From assembly GCA_947053345.1 (NCBI GenBank), contig CAMRSM010000012.1:1-64000 (forward strand): a stretch of DNA of 64,000 nucleotides, given 5' to 3'. This document shows, in pieces, positions 1 to 8,862 of this stretch. Within the stretch, counting starts at the first letter, position 1. Every line of letters begins with the position of its first letter. Position numbers and translations under genes: made by a program. Source of the DNA: an uncultured Lachnospiraceae bacterium (GTDB lineage: Bacteria; Bacillota; Clostridia; Lachnospirales; Lachnospiraceae). Below the pieces are notes generated by a model. It worked only from the letters and a program-made list of their open reading frames with translations. It searched no databases and had not been told where the DNA came from.

Positions 1-2
1 CG

Positions 3-60
3 TCCGCTTCCCTCCCGCAAATCCCACGGGGCACTGTACGGGCTTATGCTGTTTTTAATG
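3..60. repeat. Partial copy of the ~100-bp structured intergenic repeat
   Basis: The first 60 bases match the right half of the repeat seen complete at 59287-59388. The shared parts are a loop segment of the type tCCGCTTCCCTC, then an AAATCCC arm, then a G-rich stretch ending in CTGTTTTTA. The left half lies outside the window. It sits just downstream of the GH115 gene on the minus strand. Confidence 0.5.
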
Positions 61-90
61 CTTTTAAAATACCGATTAAACCCTTCATTT

Positions 91-3000
91 TCACCTGATA
101 AAATAGCTTTCAGAAGGTCCAAGGTATGTATCCGGGCAGTTTATGCCTTCCCTCACAAGCACCAGCTTTTCGATCACGACAGCCGAGTCAAGCGCTGCGA
201 TATAGAGCAGGTTACTTCCTTCTTGCAGCGAAACCCTGCACTCCGCGCGGTGGATCTGTTCCAGCACGCCCCGTGACCAGGCCGCGCTCTGCCACGGTAC
301 ATAGCCCTCGTCCGGGATAGTATTCACTGTTTGGAACTCACCTTCATTTATCCGGACGGCGACGCACATTTTCCCCTGATAAATGACAGGATTGCTTGGT
401 GCACTGTAAAGTGTCAGCGTATAATCCCCCGCTTCCCTCACATACAGCTTATAAACGGCATGCGGCGCATCCTGCGGGTTCTGAAACGATACAGTCACCG
501 GAAATACCTTGATACCGCCCAACGTCTTTCCGTAATCCTCTATTACCTGATAAGCAGCTGTCCCGGCAGCGTCCGCACGGCAAAAGTGCGGTGCTTCGAC
601 CGAAAGAATGCCCTCATGTTCCACGAAGGTTCCTTCTTCGGCATCATCCAGACAATATATGTCTGCCGTCACCTCAATATCTACGCGCGTCTCACTGTAT
701 TGGTTCTCCGAACGCTCCGCTGTCTCTTCACAATTTTCCCCGTAAATATGGATCATCGCACGGCAGGTCTTTTCCCCCTTCGGGAGCATCTGCGGTCTCA
801 GGCTCACGGCAAAAGCTTCCTCTGTTGCTGTCCTTAAGCCTGTCAGACAGCGGACGGACGTTTCCTCCTGTTCCAAATTCCCGATATTCCTGCCTCCTGT
901 GCAATCGCCGGTGCCTTGCTCTTTCCCACAGACGGACCACGGATTCTCCAGCATCCGGATATTCCCGTCTTGCTTCGTAACCTCAAGCCATTCCGCGTCC
1001 CACTCGACACGATATTCTAACACACCTTGCCCGCCGTTGGCAACCTCAAAGCCAAACTTTCTTTTAACCGGCTCCCCGAGCCTCATATGCAGCGTCTGTC
1101 TTCTCCACGGATTCCCACCAGTACACTGTGTCTGCCCGACCACACTGACCAAAAGTCTCGGCTGTGATACCGGGAAAAAGCCCATGTACCGTGGATATTG
1201 CCATTCCTCATCGTTCCATCCCCGGTAACCGATATGGAATACGGACTGCATATGGTTCCATTTCCCGTTGGCACGGCTGTGGTATTCTTTCATCAATTCC
1301 TGATCCGCGTGGATGCATTTCTCGATCATCACCGGGTAATCGTTCCCCCGCTTTTTCCCCTGCGCCACGTAATATTGGTTAAAGCCTGCACACAGCTGCA
1401 TCCGGAGCACATTGGCGGATGCCATCACAGGATAGTAAACAAGCTCATAGAAACAGTCCGCAAGCGGTTCTTCCTTCATTTGCTGCCAAAACTTCTCCGT
1501 TTTCACCTGGGTCAGCCCAACTTCGGCAAACAGCTTCCACGCCTCGCCGAAATGAGCCGGATGATAGGTTTTTGCCGAAAGAACCTCCGGCCGGCAGCTC
1601 CCGTTCCACTTTGTATAGGTTCTCAAAAGCTCTGCAGTTCCGTCAATGATATCTTCCCCAAAGCCGAGCCCGCGCAGCCAGTTTCTTGTATATTCGCCCG
1701 TGCGGTTTATGTTTTTTGTCCCCCACGCGTCAAAATCATAAGCCAAATCCAGAAAATAGCTAAGCGGCAGCTCCTGGTTCTTAATGTCGCCCACATTGAC
1801 GATCCAGGCCTCACGCACGCCGTAATCGTAGGCCATGCCCATCTGTTCCCAGATCTTTGTCAGCGGAGTGGAGTTGATCCAAAGATAGGAGACCGGCCCC
1901 CCATAATAATCAAAATGGTAATACATCCCATAACCGCCCGGATGGTCTTTCGCCTCCATATCCGGCAGCGTCCGCACGTTGCCGAAATTATCGTCACAGA
2001 GCATGAGGATATCGTCTTTTAAGACCTCCCATTCCTTAAGCCCCGCCGTGCCGGCATCCCCGTGATAATAGTCCTCCACTTCCTTGTAGAGCGCCAATAA
2101 CTGCGGGTGCGCATGGTTCCCGTACTCCGCGATCAATCTTTTTTGTTCCGTGATCGCCGCCTTGAGCACATTGATATTATCCGCAAGTGTGGCATCCTTT
2201 GGCATCAGATAGGAATCATTTTCCCCGCGCATACCGATGGTAATCAGGCTTTCAAATTCCCGGTTGCGCAAAAGCCCGTCCTTCCAAAATTCCGAAATGC
2301 CCTCGGCATTGGAAAGGAAGCTCCAATCCTTGCCGTAAGCCTTATTCTCACGGCGCAGTCTTTGAAATTCCCCGCCGGAACGGCAGCAAGGCTCATGGTG
2401 CGACGCGCCGATGATGACACCCATACGGTCCGCGAGTTCCGCATTTTCCAAGTGGTCAAGCGTAAAATCAGAACGCCACATCGCAGGCCATAAATAGTTG
2501 CCTTTCAGGCGGAGGAGAAGTTCAAAAATATGGCGGTAGAGCTGCGGTCCGGGCCTGACGCTCCCATACCTTTCCTTCGCCCAGTTCCCGAAGCACGGCT
2601 GCTCGTCGTTGATGAAAAATCCGCGGTAACGGACGGAAGGTTCCTTTGAAACCATGCAGATCCCATCCGTCAAAACCACTTCTTCCCGGCGCTTCGGCAC
2701 CGCGTCTGCCCAGAATACCCAGGGCGAGACACCGATTTTTTCCGAGATATGGAACATACCGTAGATCGTCCCCCGTTTATCGCTGCCGGCAATCACAAGA
2801 AATTCTGTGGCTGCGGTGCTTCCTTCCATGCGCCGCTTGTCTTTTTCCTGTATGGCTTCCGTGAACCGGATGATCCCGGTCTTTCCTGATGCCGTCTCGG
2901 CAGACCGGCGGCTGCCGCAGTCTCCCGATTCCCCTTCCGCAGACGGGCGGCTGTCACATTCCACCGATTCCCGTTCCGCAGACGGACGGCTACTGCGGTC

Positions 3001-3312
3001 ACCGGATATAGTTCCCGACGGATACGTCACACGGAAAATCCCGTAAACTTCCCGTTTTCCGCGCACACCGGAAAGATCAATCCGCCCTTCCCGCTCAAAC
3101 GCATCCAACAGCTCACTATGACCGCAGGTCGCAACCAAAACAGCATATGGGCAGCCTTCCCTCGGATTTTGCAGGATTTCCGGGTGTACACTGCCCACCC
3201 GCTCGATATCCTCACAAAAAATCCCAACCATGTAGGGCATACCGGAAACAGCGGATGCCTCGAGGATCACATCCGCTGCCGTTTCATTCCGGGATAATAT
3301 AAATGAGTTCAT
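91..3312 (-). CDS. GH115 family glycosidase (xylan alpha-glucuronidase)
   Basis: A 1073-residue protein of the GH115 type, a family known for removing (4-O-methyl)glucuronic acid from xylan and its fragments. What I recognise is the block with WVFWADAVP, then RGFFINDEQPCFGNWAKE, then LLLRLKGNYLWPAMW, followed by a large TIM-barrel-like region and a C-terminal beta-rich domain, as in the family. The ATG follows GGAGG by six bases. There is no signal peptide, so it should act in the cytoplasm on imported oligosaccharides. Oddities are three near-repeats of about 13 residues (core SRPSAE) at residues 102-146 and a second low-complexity stretch in the C-terminal third (roughly 815-940). The uronate genes downstream in the window fit a role in glucuronate release. 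The exact substrate is inferred from the family. Confidence 0.88.
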   Translation of the reverse strand: MNSFILSRNETAADVILEASAVSGMPYMVGIFCEDIERVGSVHPEILQNPREGCPYAVLVATCGHSELLDAFEREGRIDLSGVRGKREVYGIFRVTYPSGTISGDRSSRPSAERESVECDSRPSAEGESGDCGSRRSAETASGKTGIIRFTEAIQEKDKRRMEGSTAATEFLVIAGSDKRGTIYGMFHISEKIGVSPWVFWADAVPKRREEVVLTDGICMVSKEPSVRYRGFFINDEQPCFGNWAKERYGSVRPGPQLYRHIFELLLRLKGNYLWPAMWRSDFTLDHLENAELADRMGVIIGASHHEPCCRSGGEFQRLRRENKAYGKDWSFLSNAEGISEFWKDGLLRNREFESLITIGMRGENDSYLMPKDATLADNINVLKAAITEQKRLIAEYGNHAHPQLLALYKEVEDYYHGDAGTAGLKEWEVLKDDILMLCDDNFGNVRTLPDMEAKDHPGGYGMYYHFDYYGGPVSYLWINSTPLTKIWEQMGMAYDYGVREAWIVNVGDIKNQELPLSYFLDLAYDFDAWGTKNINRTGEYTRNWLRGLGFGEDIIDGTAELLRTYTKWNGSCRPEVLSAKTYHPAHFGEAWKLFAEVGLTQVKTEKFWQQMKEEPLADCFYELVYYPVMASANVLRMQLCAGFNQYYVAQGKKRGNDYPVMIEKCIHADQELMKEYHSRANGKWNHMQSVFHIGYRGWNDEEWQYPRYMGFFPVSQPRLLVSVVGQTQCTGGNPWRRQTLHMRLGEPVKRKFGFEVANGGQGVLEYRVEWDAEWLEVTKQDGNIRMLENPWSVCGKEQGTGDCTGGRNIGNLEQEETSVRCLTGLRTATEEAFAVSLRPQMLPKGEKTCRAMIHIYGENCEETAERSENQYSETRVDIEVTADIYCLDDAEEGTFVEHEGILSVEAPHFCRADAAGTAAYQVIEDYGKTLGGIKVFPVTVSFQNPQDAPHAVYKLYVREAGDYTLTLYSAPSNPVIYQGKMCVAVRINEGEFQTVNTIPDEGYVPWQSAAWSRGVLEQIHRAECRVSLQEGSNLLYIAALDSAVVIEKLVLVREGINCPDTYLGPSESYFIR

Positions 3313-3333
3313 GATCAGCCTCCATCTTTACAC

Positions 3334-3783
3334 TCAACCAACTTTTTGAAGTGGTCCTCCCCCGCTCTTTTTTTCCACCTTCGTCAGAAAGATCATCGAC
3401 AGGATAAACATTGCGAACGCCCCGATCACCGCTACAAAATGGGCTTTTCCCGCAAGTGTATCGCTCCGGACACCCTCAACATCCGCGTACATCTTACCGT
3501 TGGAGAAATAAACCTTGGCAGTCGATCCTTCCCGGTAAGAATATGTATTGTGGGCATTTTTAAGATCATATTCTTTCCCGCCATAGCTGACCACAATTTC
3601 GTACACCGTGCTCGTGGTGGTCTTGCCATTGATGCGGACTCTCTTCTGATAACTGTCCGAGCTGACAACACGCGCCATGACTTCCTCATAATCCAGCTCC
3701 GTATTTTTTGCAGCCTTATTCAGAAAAACTGCCGCAATAATAAAAACTACCATCGCTCCAAGACAAATCCATACCCGTTTCAT
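3334..3783 (-). CDS. Small membrane protein, DUF3592-like
   Basis: A 149-residue protein with a hydrophobic helix at residues 6-24, a soluble beta-rich middle of about 85 residues (pattern YEIVVSYGGKEYDL and EGSTAKVYFSNGKMYADV) and a second hydrophobic helix near residues 113-133. Two helices flanking an extracytoplasmic beta domain resemble DUF3592 proteins, whose role is unknown. The start is supported by AGGAGG nine bases upstream. It lies 22 bases upstream of the GH115 gene on the same strand and may be co-transcribed with it, although the functions do not obviously connect. A copy of the structured repeat precedes it. Confidence 0.65.
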   Translation of the reverse strand: MKRVWICLGAMVVFIIAAVFLNKAAKNTELDYEEVMARVVSSDSYQKRVRINGKTTTSTVYEIVVSYGGKEYDLKNAHNTYSYREGSTAKVYFSNGKMYADVEGVRSDTLAGKAHFVAVIGAFAMFILSMIFLTKVEKKSGGGPLQKVG

Positions 3784-3803
3784 TCCCTGTTCCTCCTATT
3801 TTT

Positions 3804-3912
3804 AGTTCCGCAGAAAACCCTCCTTAGCGCCACTTTCCCGGAAGGGATTTTCTCCGTTCTGCTCCTTAAATCCCTTCCCGCGCTCCTGCGGGTTTCTGCT
3901 GTTTTTTAGTCC
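3804..3912. repeat. Structured ~103-bp intergenic repeat
   Basis: The unit runs from the agttccgca boundary at 3804 to a second near-identical boundary at 3907. Inside are arms GGAAGGGATTT and AAATCCCTTCC separated by a loop of the type TCCGttctgCTCC, then a tract CTGTTTTTTAG. It lies between the end of recQ and the start of the DUF3592-like gene. Other copies are at about 46035 and 59186. Confidence 0.7.
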
Positions 3913-4030
3913 GCAGACTCCTCTGCCACATTACCATAATACCAAATCCCCTGACATTTTACAATAGGAATGTACAAAAACACACCGTTCCCCATTCCCG
4001 GTTTTACAAAATAATTCCGCATACGCCTTA

Positions 4031-6469
4031 TCAGGCATCCCCCTCCTTTACATAGTGCTCCGCGATCATCCGCTGTGCCCGCGCATCGCAGTAAACATCC
4101 TCATACTGTGTCCCGCTTTTACTCGTCCGCAGCGCACAGAACAAACCGGCCCGCAGCCCTTTCTCCAAAACAAATTTTCTCCATTGGCCGTCCACCCGCT
4201 TTTCCTCCATAAACCCTTCCGCTTCCAAAAAGCGCTGGATTTCCGCCCCGGATAATTTTTTCGCCCGCTCTGCATCCCGCAGTCCGCTCAAAATGACTGC
4301 CAGCTCCGGAAGCAAATATTTTTCCCCGCAGGTAAATCCCAAAAGCTGCTCCCCTGTCAGGAAAAACTCCTCCTTTGCGGCTTTCACGGCTTTCTCCGCC
4401 CGCTTTTTCTCCCGGTTCACCCCCGCGGATGCCTCCGCCATTTCCCCAAAATATAACTTCATCCTCTCCCCGCCCGTATAGTCCCGTATTTTATCCAGAA
4501 AACGTTTCCCGTAACGCGCACAGCGGCTTTCTCCGACCCCCGACACCATCCGCATTTCCTGTTTGTCCGCCGGAAGCCGGATGCACATGTCCATCAGGGT
4601 TTTATCTGCGAAAACAACATACGGCGGCACGTTTTCCTCCCTTGCGATTTCCGTGCGCAGCTGCCGCAAAAGCTCAAAAAGGGCAAGCCCCTTGGAATTG
4701 AGGATGTCCGATTTCCGCCCGGCAGCCGCTCCGGTACGGACTCCTTCCTTCTCCCCCGCCGTTTGCTTTGCGCGTTTTAAAACGATATGTCTTTCTCCGT
4801 CCGCCAAATCCCCTGTCTTTTCCGTGAACTTTAACAGGGCATACTTATCCTTCGTCTGCGCCAGGAGCCCCTCCGTCAGCAGCAGCCCGATCACTCCCCT
4901 GACCTCCTCCTCGCTCCAACCCCGAAGCGCCCCGTACATTCGGTGCCTGGAAACATTATATTCCCTGAGTTTCGCCGTCTCCGCTCCGCGAAGCGTCCCC
5001 ACAACCATGTTCATCCCAAAACGCTGCCCCATCTCCCGGATACATTCCAGTATTTTCAGCGCCTCCGCAGTTACATCAAGCTCCTCAAATTCCTTCTGGC
5101 AGTTCGAACAGTTTCCACAGTCCCCCCTGCCGTACTCACCAAAATAATTCAGAATATATGCGCGCAGGCAGTCACTTGTTGTACAGTAGCGAAGCATCCG
5201 CTGTAAGCGCGCCTCATCCTGCTCGCGCACATCAGCAAGCTCCTCCTCCCCGAACCCGCGGCTTTTGCCGCCTCCCGCGCCGTTTCCCTGATCCCTGTCC
5301 GCCGTATCCGGGGCACGCCATCCGTCTGTCCCCATCTTTTCCGTCCAACCGTAAACGTTATCCTCCACATACTCTGCCGCCTCATAAGCCTGCAGGGCAT
5401 TCTGCCTTGCAAAGGCACCCTTTTCCTCCAGCAAAAACCGGTTGATTATCATATCCTGCGGAGAATAGAGCAAAATGCATTCCGCCGCCTCACCGTCGCG
5501 CCCTGCCCTGCCTGCTTCCTGATAATAATTTTCCATGCTCTGCGGCATATTATAGTGTAGCACATATCGGATATTGGATTTGTCGATCCCCATCCCGAAC
5601 GCGTTGGTCGCCACCATCACCGTCTTGCGGTCGTAGGTAAAATCCTCCTGCCCCTGCCTGCGCTCCTCATTGCCAAGCCCCGCATGGTAGCGCGCAGCAA
5701 AGATCCCTGCTTCAAGAAGAAACCCGTACACTTCCTCAACCTTTTTGCGCGTGGCACAGTACACCACCCCGCTGTCGCTGGGATGATTTTTGATATAATT
5801 CAGCACAAATGCGTCTTTTTCCCGCTGTCGTCCCATCGTCTCCACGGCAAAATAGAGATTCTTGCGGTCAAAACCCGTGACTAAGATCTGCGGATCCCGA
5901 AGCCCAAGAACACAAGCAATGTCTTCTTTGACCACCTTGGTCGCCGTCGCGGTAAAAGCGCTGATGACCGGGCGTTTCGGAAGGTGCTTTACGAACTCCA
6001 CGATTTTCAGATAACTCGGGCGGAAATCCTGCCCCCACTGTGAGATACAGTGTGCCTCGTCCACCGTCAGCATCGACAGCCTGGCCTGCCTTGCAAACTG
6101 CATGAACCCGTAAGTCTCCAGGCGCTCCGGCGCTACATAGATGATCTTGTACCGCCCGGCCGCCGCAAGCTGCAGTGCCTTCGCAATCTGCCCGTCCGTC
6201 AGGGAACTGTTAATATATGCCGCATGCACCCCCGCCTGATTTAACGCCTGCACCTGATCCGACATCAGGGAGATCAGCGGGGATACCACGACCGTGATCC
6301 CCGAAAGCAGCAGCGCCGGAACCTGATAGCAGACAGACTTTCCCGCACCGGTCGGCATGATACCCAGCACGTCCCTGCCCGCAAGCACGGAGTCGATCAA
6401 AAGCTCCTGTCCCTCACGGAAACTATCGTAACCAAAATAATTTTTTAAAACAGTATACTTATCGTCCAA
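4031..6469 (-). CDS. recQ: ATP-dependent DNA helicase RecQ
   Basis: An 812-residue RecQ-family 3'-5' DNA helicase acting in recombination and repair. Visible are the N-terminal FGYDSFREGQ motif, Walker A GAGKS (41-45), the DEAH box (137-140), the SAT-like FTATAT, the motif VI block YYQEAGRAGRDG, the zinc-binding cysteines of the RecQ C-terminal domain (C429, C434, C451, C454, C457) and an HRDC-like domain around residues 600-680. A C-terminal extension of about 130 residues follows. It is longer than the usual 600-730 residues, partly because of a low-complexity insertion at residues 370-418 between the helicase core and the zinc domain. The start codon is TTG with an AAGGAAG site a few bases upstream. 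It is probably monocistronic. Confidence 0.95.
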   Translation of the reverse strand: MDDKYTVLKNYFGYDSFREGQELLIDSVLAGRDVLGIMPTGAGKSVCYQVPALLLSGITVVVSPLISLMSDQVQALNQAGVHAAYINSSLTDGQIAKALQLAAAGRYKIIYVAPERLETYGFMQFARQARLSMLTVDEAHCISQWGQDFRPSYLKIVEFVKHLPKRPVISAFTATATKVVKEDIACVLGLRDPQILVTGFDRKNLYFAVETMGRQREKDAFVLNYIKNHPSDSGVVYCATRKKVEEVYGFLLEAGIFAARYHAGLGNEERRQGQEDFTYDRKTVMVATNAFGMGIDKSNIRYVLHYNMPQSMENYYQEAGRAGRDGEAAECILLYSPQDMIINRFLLEEKGAFARQNALQAYEAAEYVEDNVYGWTEKMGTDGWRAPDTADRDQGNGAGGGKSRGFGEEELADVREQDEARLQRMLRYCTTSDCLRAYILNYFGEYGRGDCGNCSNCQKEFEELDVTAEALKILECIREMGQRFGMNMVVGTLRGAETAKLREYNVSRHRMYGALRGWSEEEVRGVIGLLLTEGLLAQTKDKYALLKFTEKTGDLADGERHIVLKRAKQTAGEKEGVRTGAAAGRKSDILNSKGLALFELLRQLRTEIAREENVPPYVVFADKTLMDMCIRLPADKQEMRMVSGVGESRCARYGKRFLDKIRDYTGGERMKLYFGEMAEASAGVNREKKRAEKAVKAAKEEFFLTGEQLLGFTCGEKYLLPELAVILSGLRDAERAKKLSGAEIQRFLEAEGFMEEKRVDGQWRKFVLEKGLRAGLFCALRTSKSGTQYEDVYCDARAQRMIAEHYVKEGDA

Positions 6470-6631
6470 AATTCTTCCTTTCTAAAAAAATGATCCCATC
6501 ATTGAAATAGCATTGCAACAATATTTTCCTGCGGGAATTTATCCGGAACCAGACAGAAAACCTATGATATAAGAATGGTCTGGACGGAGCCAAATGAAAA
6601 AGCCCGTCCATGATAATATAAAATAATCCTG

Positions 6632-6656
6632 CTGGATGCTTTTTCAAAGCATCCAG
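6632..6656 (-). terminator. Hairpin overlapping the stop codon of the upstream gene
   Basis: A perfect 11-bp inverted repeat (CTGGATGCTTT / AAAGCATCCAG, 3-base loop) includes the last codons and stop of the 6644-6904 gene. The T content after it on the minus strand is only moderate (GATTATTTTATATT), so it is a likely but not ideal terminator. Confidence 0.5.
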
Positions 6657-6904
6657 GTCACCTTTTGGTCCTTGTGAGTATAATTTTTCAACTTTTGTTT
6701 ATATGCGGACAGTTTTTGTTTATACGCGGAAGCCTGCGCCTCACGAATCCCGCCCGCTGCCTCCAGCTCATTAAGAGCCTGCTCGAACTCCCGGAAGTTT
6801 TCCTGTGCGGCATCCTTATAATTATTCGACATATTCATCTCAAGCTCCTGTACGATCTTTTCAAGCCGGCTTACTTTCCCGGCTTTTTTTAAAAAACCAA
6901 ACAC
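6644..6904 (-). CDS. Small coiled-coil protein of unknown function
   Basis: An 86-residue hydrophilic protein, charged and largely helical in appearance, with a repeated segment AYKQKLSAYKQKLKNY near the end that suggests a coiled coil. I place the start at a GTG (V of VFGFLKKAGK) because a GGGAGG site lies seven bases before it. A longer reading begins upstream at 6940 but has no comparable site. It lies 58 bases downstream of the TIR-domain gene on the same strand, so the two could share a transcript. I do not recognise a family and give no function. Confidence 0.55.
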   Translation of the reverse strand: MFGFLKKAGKVSRLEKIVQELEMNMSNNYKDAAQENFREFEQALNELEAAGGIREAQASAYKQKLSAYKQKLKNYTHKDQKVTWML

Positions 6905-6962
6905 GGCTGCCTCCCTTCTATACATCAAGAATTTCGTCATTATATTTCCGGTGCGTGTCCCT

Positions 6963-7955
6963 TTAACAGATCTTTATGCCGCCAATCTTGAACATCCCTT
7001 CATCCTCCACAACATCGTCCGGATGGATCACAAAACATATTTCGGATATACTGCTAAGCGCTTTGCTTTTCATCTTCCCCAAAGGCACGGTAAAAACATT
7101 CTTACTGCCGAATACAGGAAAATCGTATACCGCCAAAATCCTGCTGTTTCCTTCGTATTTAAATTCCACAAAAATCCGTTTTACCGAATTTGTAAAATTG
7201 CTCATTTCAAACCGAAATTCCGCCTCGCTGTTAAAATCCAGATGGCGGCCAATATCCAAAGTATCTACATATCCCAGAACCAGGCTGATGAAATTCGGTC
7301 GTTTCGGTTCTTCTTTTTCATATGGATTCATATTAAAATTGACCACGATCCCATCATCCGCGGCACTGGTACTGACGATATCCTCCCGCCGTTTAAAATC
7401 AACACCGCTCTCGTCAAAATAGACATTGACGTTTGCCATTTCTAAAATATTTTGGTTTTTCAGGCGAATCTGATCCAGGTCATACATAAAAGAATGCAAT
7501 TTTCGGTTAATCCCGGCTCCGGCTGCCAAACCCTTCTCAGCTGACAGATATTCCAAAAAACTGTGAATATCCTTCTCGTCATTGATATCCCCCGTTTGGA
7601 TATTCGCAATGGGCGTTCCCGACAGAGCCTCCCCTTTTTGAACCGGATACAGCGCAAAGGGAAAAATATAATCCTCACCATTTCTGTCACTTTGGTTATA
7701 CAGATAGGAGCAGGCCACTCCCAACTCAATCATGCAAAACCTGCTATTATAATATTCCCTGCTGATGACCGGCACAAATAAATCACTCTTATTTAATTCC
7801 CCGAAAATAGTCGTCACAAAATTTTTGCCCACTTTAATGCTCCCATCCTCGGAAGAACAAAAAACTTCAATATCACTGCTGACACTTTCTAAAAAATCTG
7901 CAAATTTTAACACGATCTCGCGGTTTTTCGTCGCATGGCTTATAAATATTCTCAT
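6963..7955 (-). CDS. TIR-domain protein with C-terminal beta-sandwich-like domain
   Basis: A 330-residue protein. Residues 1 to about 135 read as a TIR domain: MRIFISHATKN at the first strand, LNKSDLFVPVISREYY in the middle, and SRFCMIELG, where the glutamate corresponds to the catalytic residue of NAD-cleaving TIR domains. The rest (about 185-330) is rich in alternating hydrophobic strands ending in SEICFVIHPDD and GMFKIGGIKIC, which resembles a jelly-roll or carbohydrate-binding fold; that reading is inference. I chose the ATG at 7955 because GAGGAG precedes it closely; an upstream reading to 7982 has no site. Bacterial TIR proteins act in anti-phage defence or as NAD hydrolases, but no Thoeris ThsA or other defence partner is next to it. 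No membrane segment is seen. Confidence 0.75.
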   Translation of the reverse strand: MRIFISHATKNREIVLKFADFLESVSSDIEVFCSSEDGSIKVGKNFVTTIFGELNKSDLFVPVISREYYNSRFCMIELGVACSYLYNQSDRNGEDYIFPFALYPVQKGEALSGTPIANIQTGDINDEKDIHSFLEYLSAEKGLAAGAGINRKLHSFMYDLDQIRLKNQNILEMANVNVYFDESGVDFKRREDIVSTSAADDGIVVNFNMNPYEKEEPKRPNFISLVLGYVDTLDIGRHLDFNSEAEFRFEMSNFTNSVKRIFVEFKYEGNSRILAVYDFPVFGSKNVFTVPLGKMKSKALSSISEICFVIHPDDVVEDEGMFKIGGIKIC

Positions 7956-8129
7956 TTCCTCTCCTCTTCCCTGTTTTATCACTCAAAATGGATTATTTAG
8001 AAATTGATAAATCGCAAATATCATTTAACCATAAATGCAAAATCATTTACCAAATCATTATATAGCATTTTCTTCCGCTTTTCAAGCTGATTATTTCGCC
8101 CGCACCATAATGCCTGCCGGGGTGCTTTG

Positions 8130-8158
8130 TTGACTTATCCAAAGCTTTTTGATATGAT
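8130..8158 (+). promoter_or_regulatory. Sigma-A promoter of the 8214 gene
   Basis: TTGACT at 8130-8135 and TATGAT at 8153-8158 with 17-base spacing. The position, 56 bases before the ATG at 8214, also argues that the longer reading frame starting at 8127 is not the true start. Confidence 0.65.
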
Positions 8159-8213
8159 TGGTGTACTCCGGGGACTGCAGCCGGAGAATCCCGGTTCCGG
8201 AGGAGGAATGCAA

Positions 8214-8771
8214 ATGAAATTATTATTTTTGATCGGTAATGCTGCGGTTGGAAAAATGACCGTCGGACAGGAGTTGATGAAGATCACGAACCTGCGGTTA
8301 TTCCACAACCATATGACGATCGAGCCTGTAATCGAAGTTTTCGGATATTATGACAGCCGAATCATCCAGCGTCTCAGGGAGGTTTTTTTTGAAGAATTTG
8401 CTGCGACGGAACAATATGGAATGATTTTCACCTGTATGTGGGCATTTGATGAGCAATCCGATTGGGATTATATCGAGCAAATAAAGGAAATATTCCGCCG
8501 GAAAAACAGGGATACAGAATTTTATTATGCGGAGTTAGTCGCCTCACAGGAAATCCGTCTGCAACGGAATGCTACCGAAAACAGGCTGAAGCATAAGGCT
8601 TCCAAAAATGATATCGCAGCCTCCAGCCGCCGGCTTCTCCATAACGATGAGACATACCGGCTGGAAAGTTACGACGGGGAAATCCCGTTTGGCAATTATA
8701 TAAAAATCGACAACTCGGCGCTTACACCGGAGGAGACCGCAAAACGGATCAGGGAATACTTTCATCTGTAG
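8214..8771 (+). CDS. P-loop kinase/AAA-like nucleotide-binding protein
   Basis: A 185-residue protein beginning KLLFLIGNAAVGKMT, a Walker A variant (GxxxxGKMT in place of GKS/T-T). It then follows the pattern of small shikimate-kinase-like P-loop proteins: LRLFHNHMTIEPVIEVFGY as substrate region, a Walker B-like MIFTCMWAF strand, and a helical lid with QRNATENRLKHKAS containing arginines and lysines. The start at 8214 is fixed by GGAGGAGG eight bases upstream. Proteins like this occur in many Firmicutes beside resistance-type enzymes, but the substrate is unknown. It is one of very few plus-strand genes here, with its own promoter (8130-8158) and terminator (8776-8815). Confidence 0.75.
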   Translation: MKLLFLIGNAAVGKMTVGQELMKITNLRLFHNHMTIEPVIEVFGYYDSRIIQRLREVFFEEFAATEQYGMIFTCMWAFDEQSDWDYIEQIKEIFRRKNRDTEFYYAELVASQEIRLQRNATENRLKHKASKNDIAASSRRLLHNDETYRLESYDGEIPFGNYIKIDNSALTPEETAKRIREYFHL

Positions 8772-8775
8772 ATTT

Positions 8776-8815
8776 GCAGGAGGGAAGGTGCAGCACCCAT
8801 TCCCTCCTGCTTTTT
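8776..8815 (+). terminator. Rho-independent terminator after the 8214 gene
   Basis: Perfect inverted repeat GCAGGAGGGAA / TTCCCTCCTGC with a 13-base loop, followed by TTTTT, five bases after the stop codon. Confidence 0.9.
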
Positions 8816-8862
8816 AAACATTCTCCCTGCCCCGCGTTTCCATCACCGGAAACGGCCGGAAA

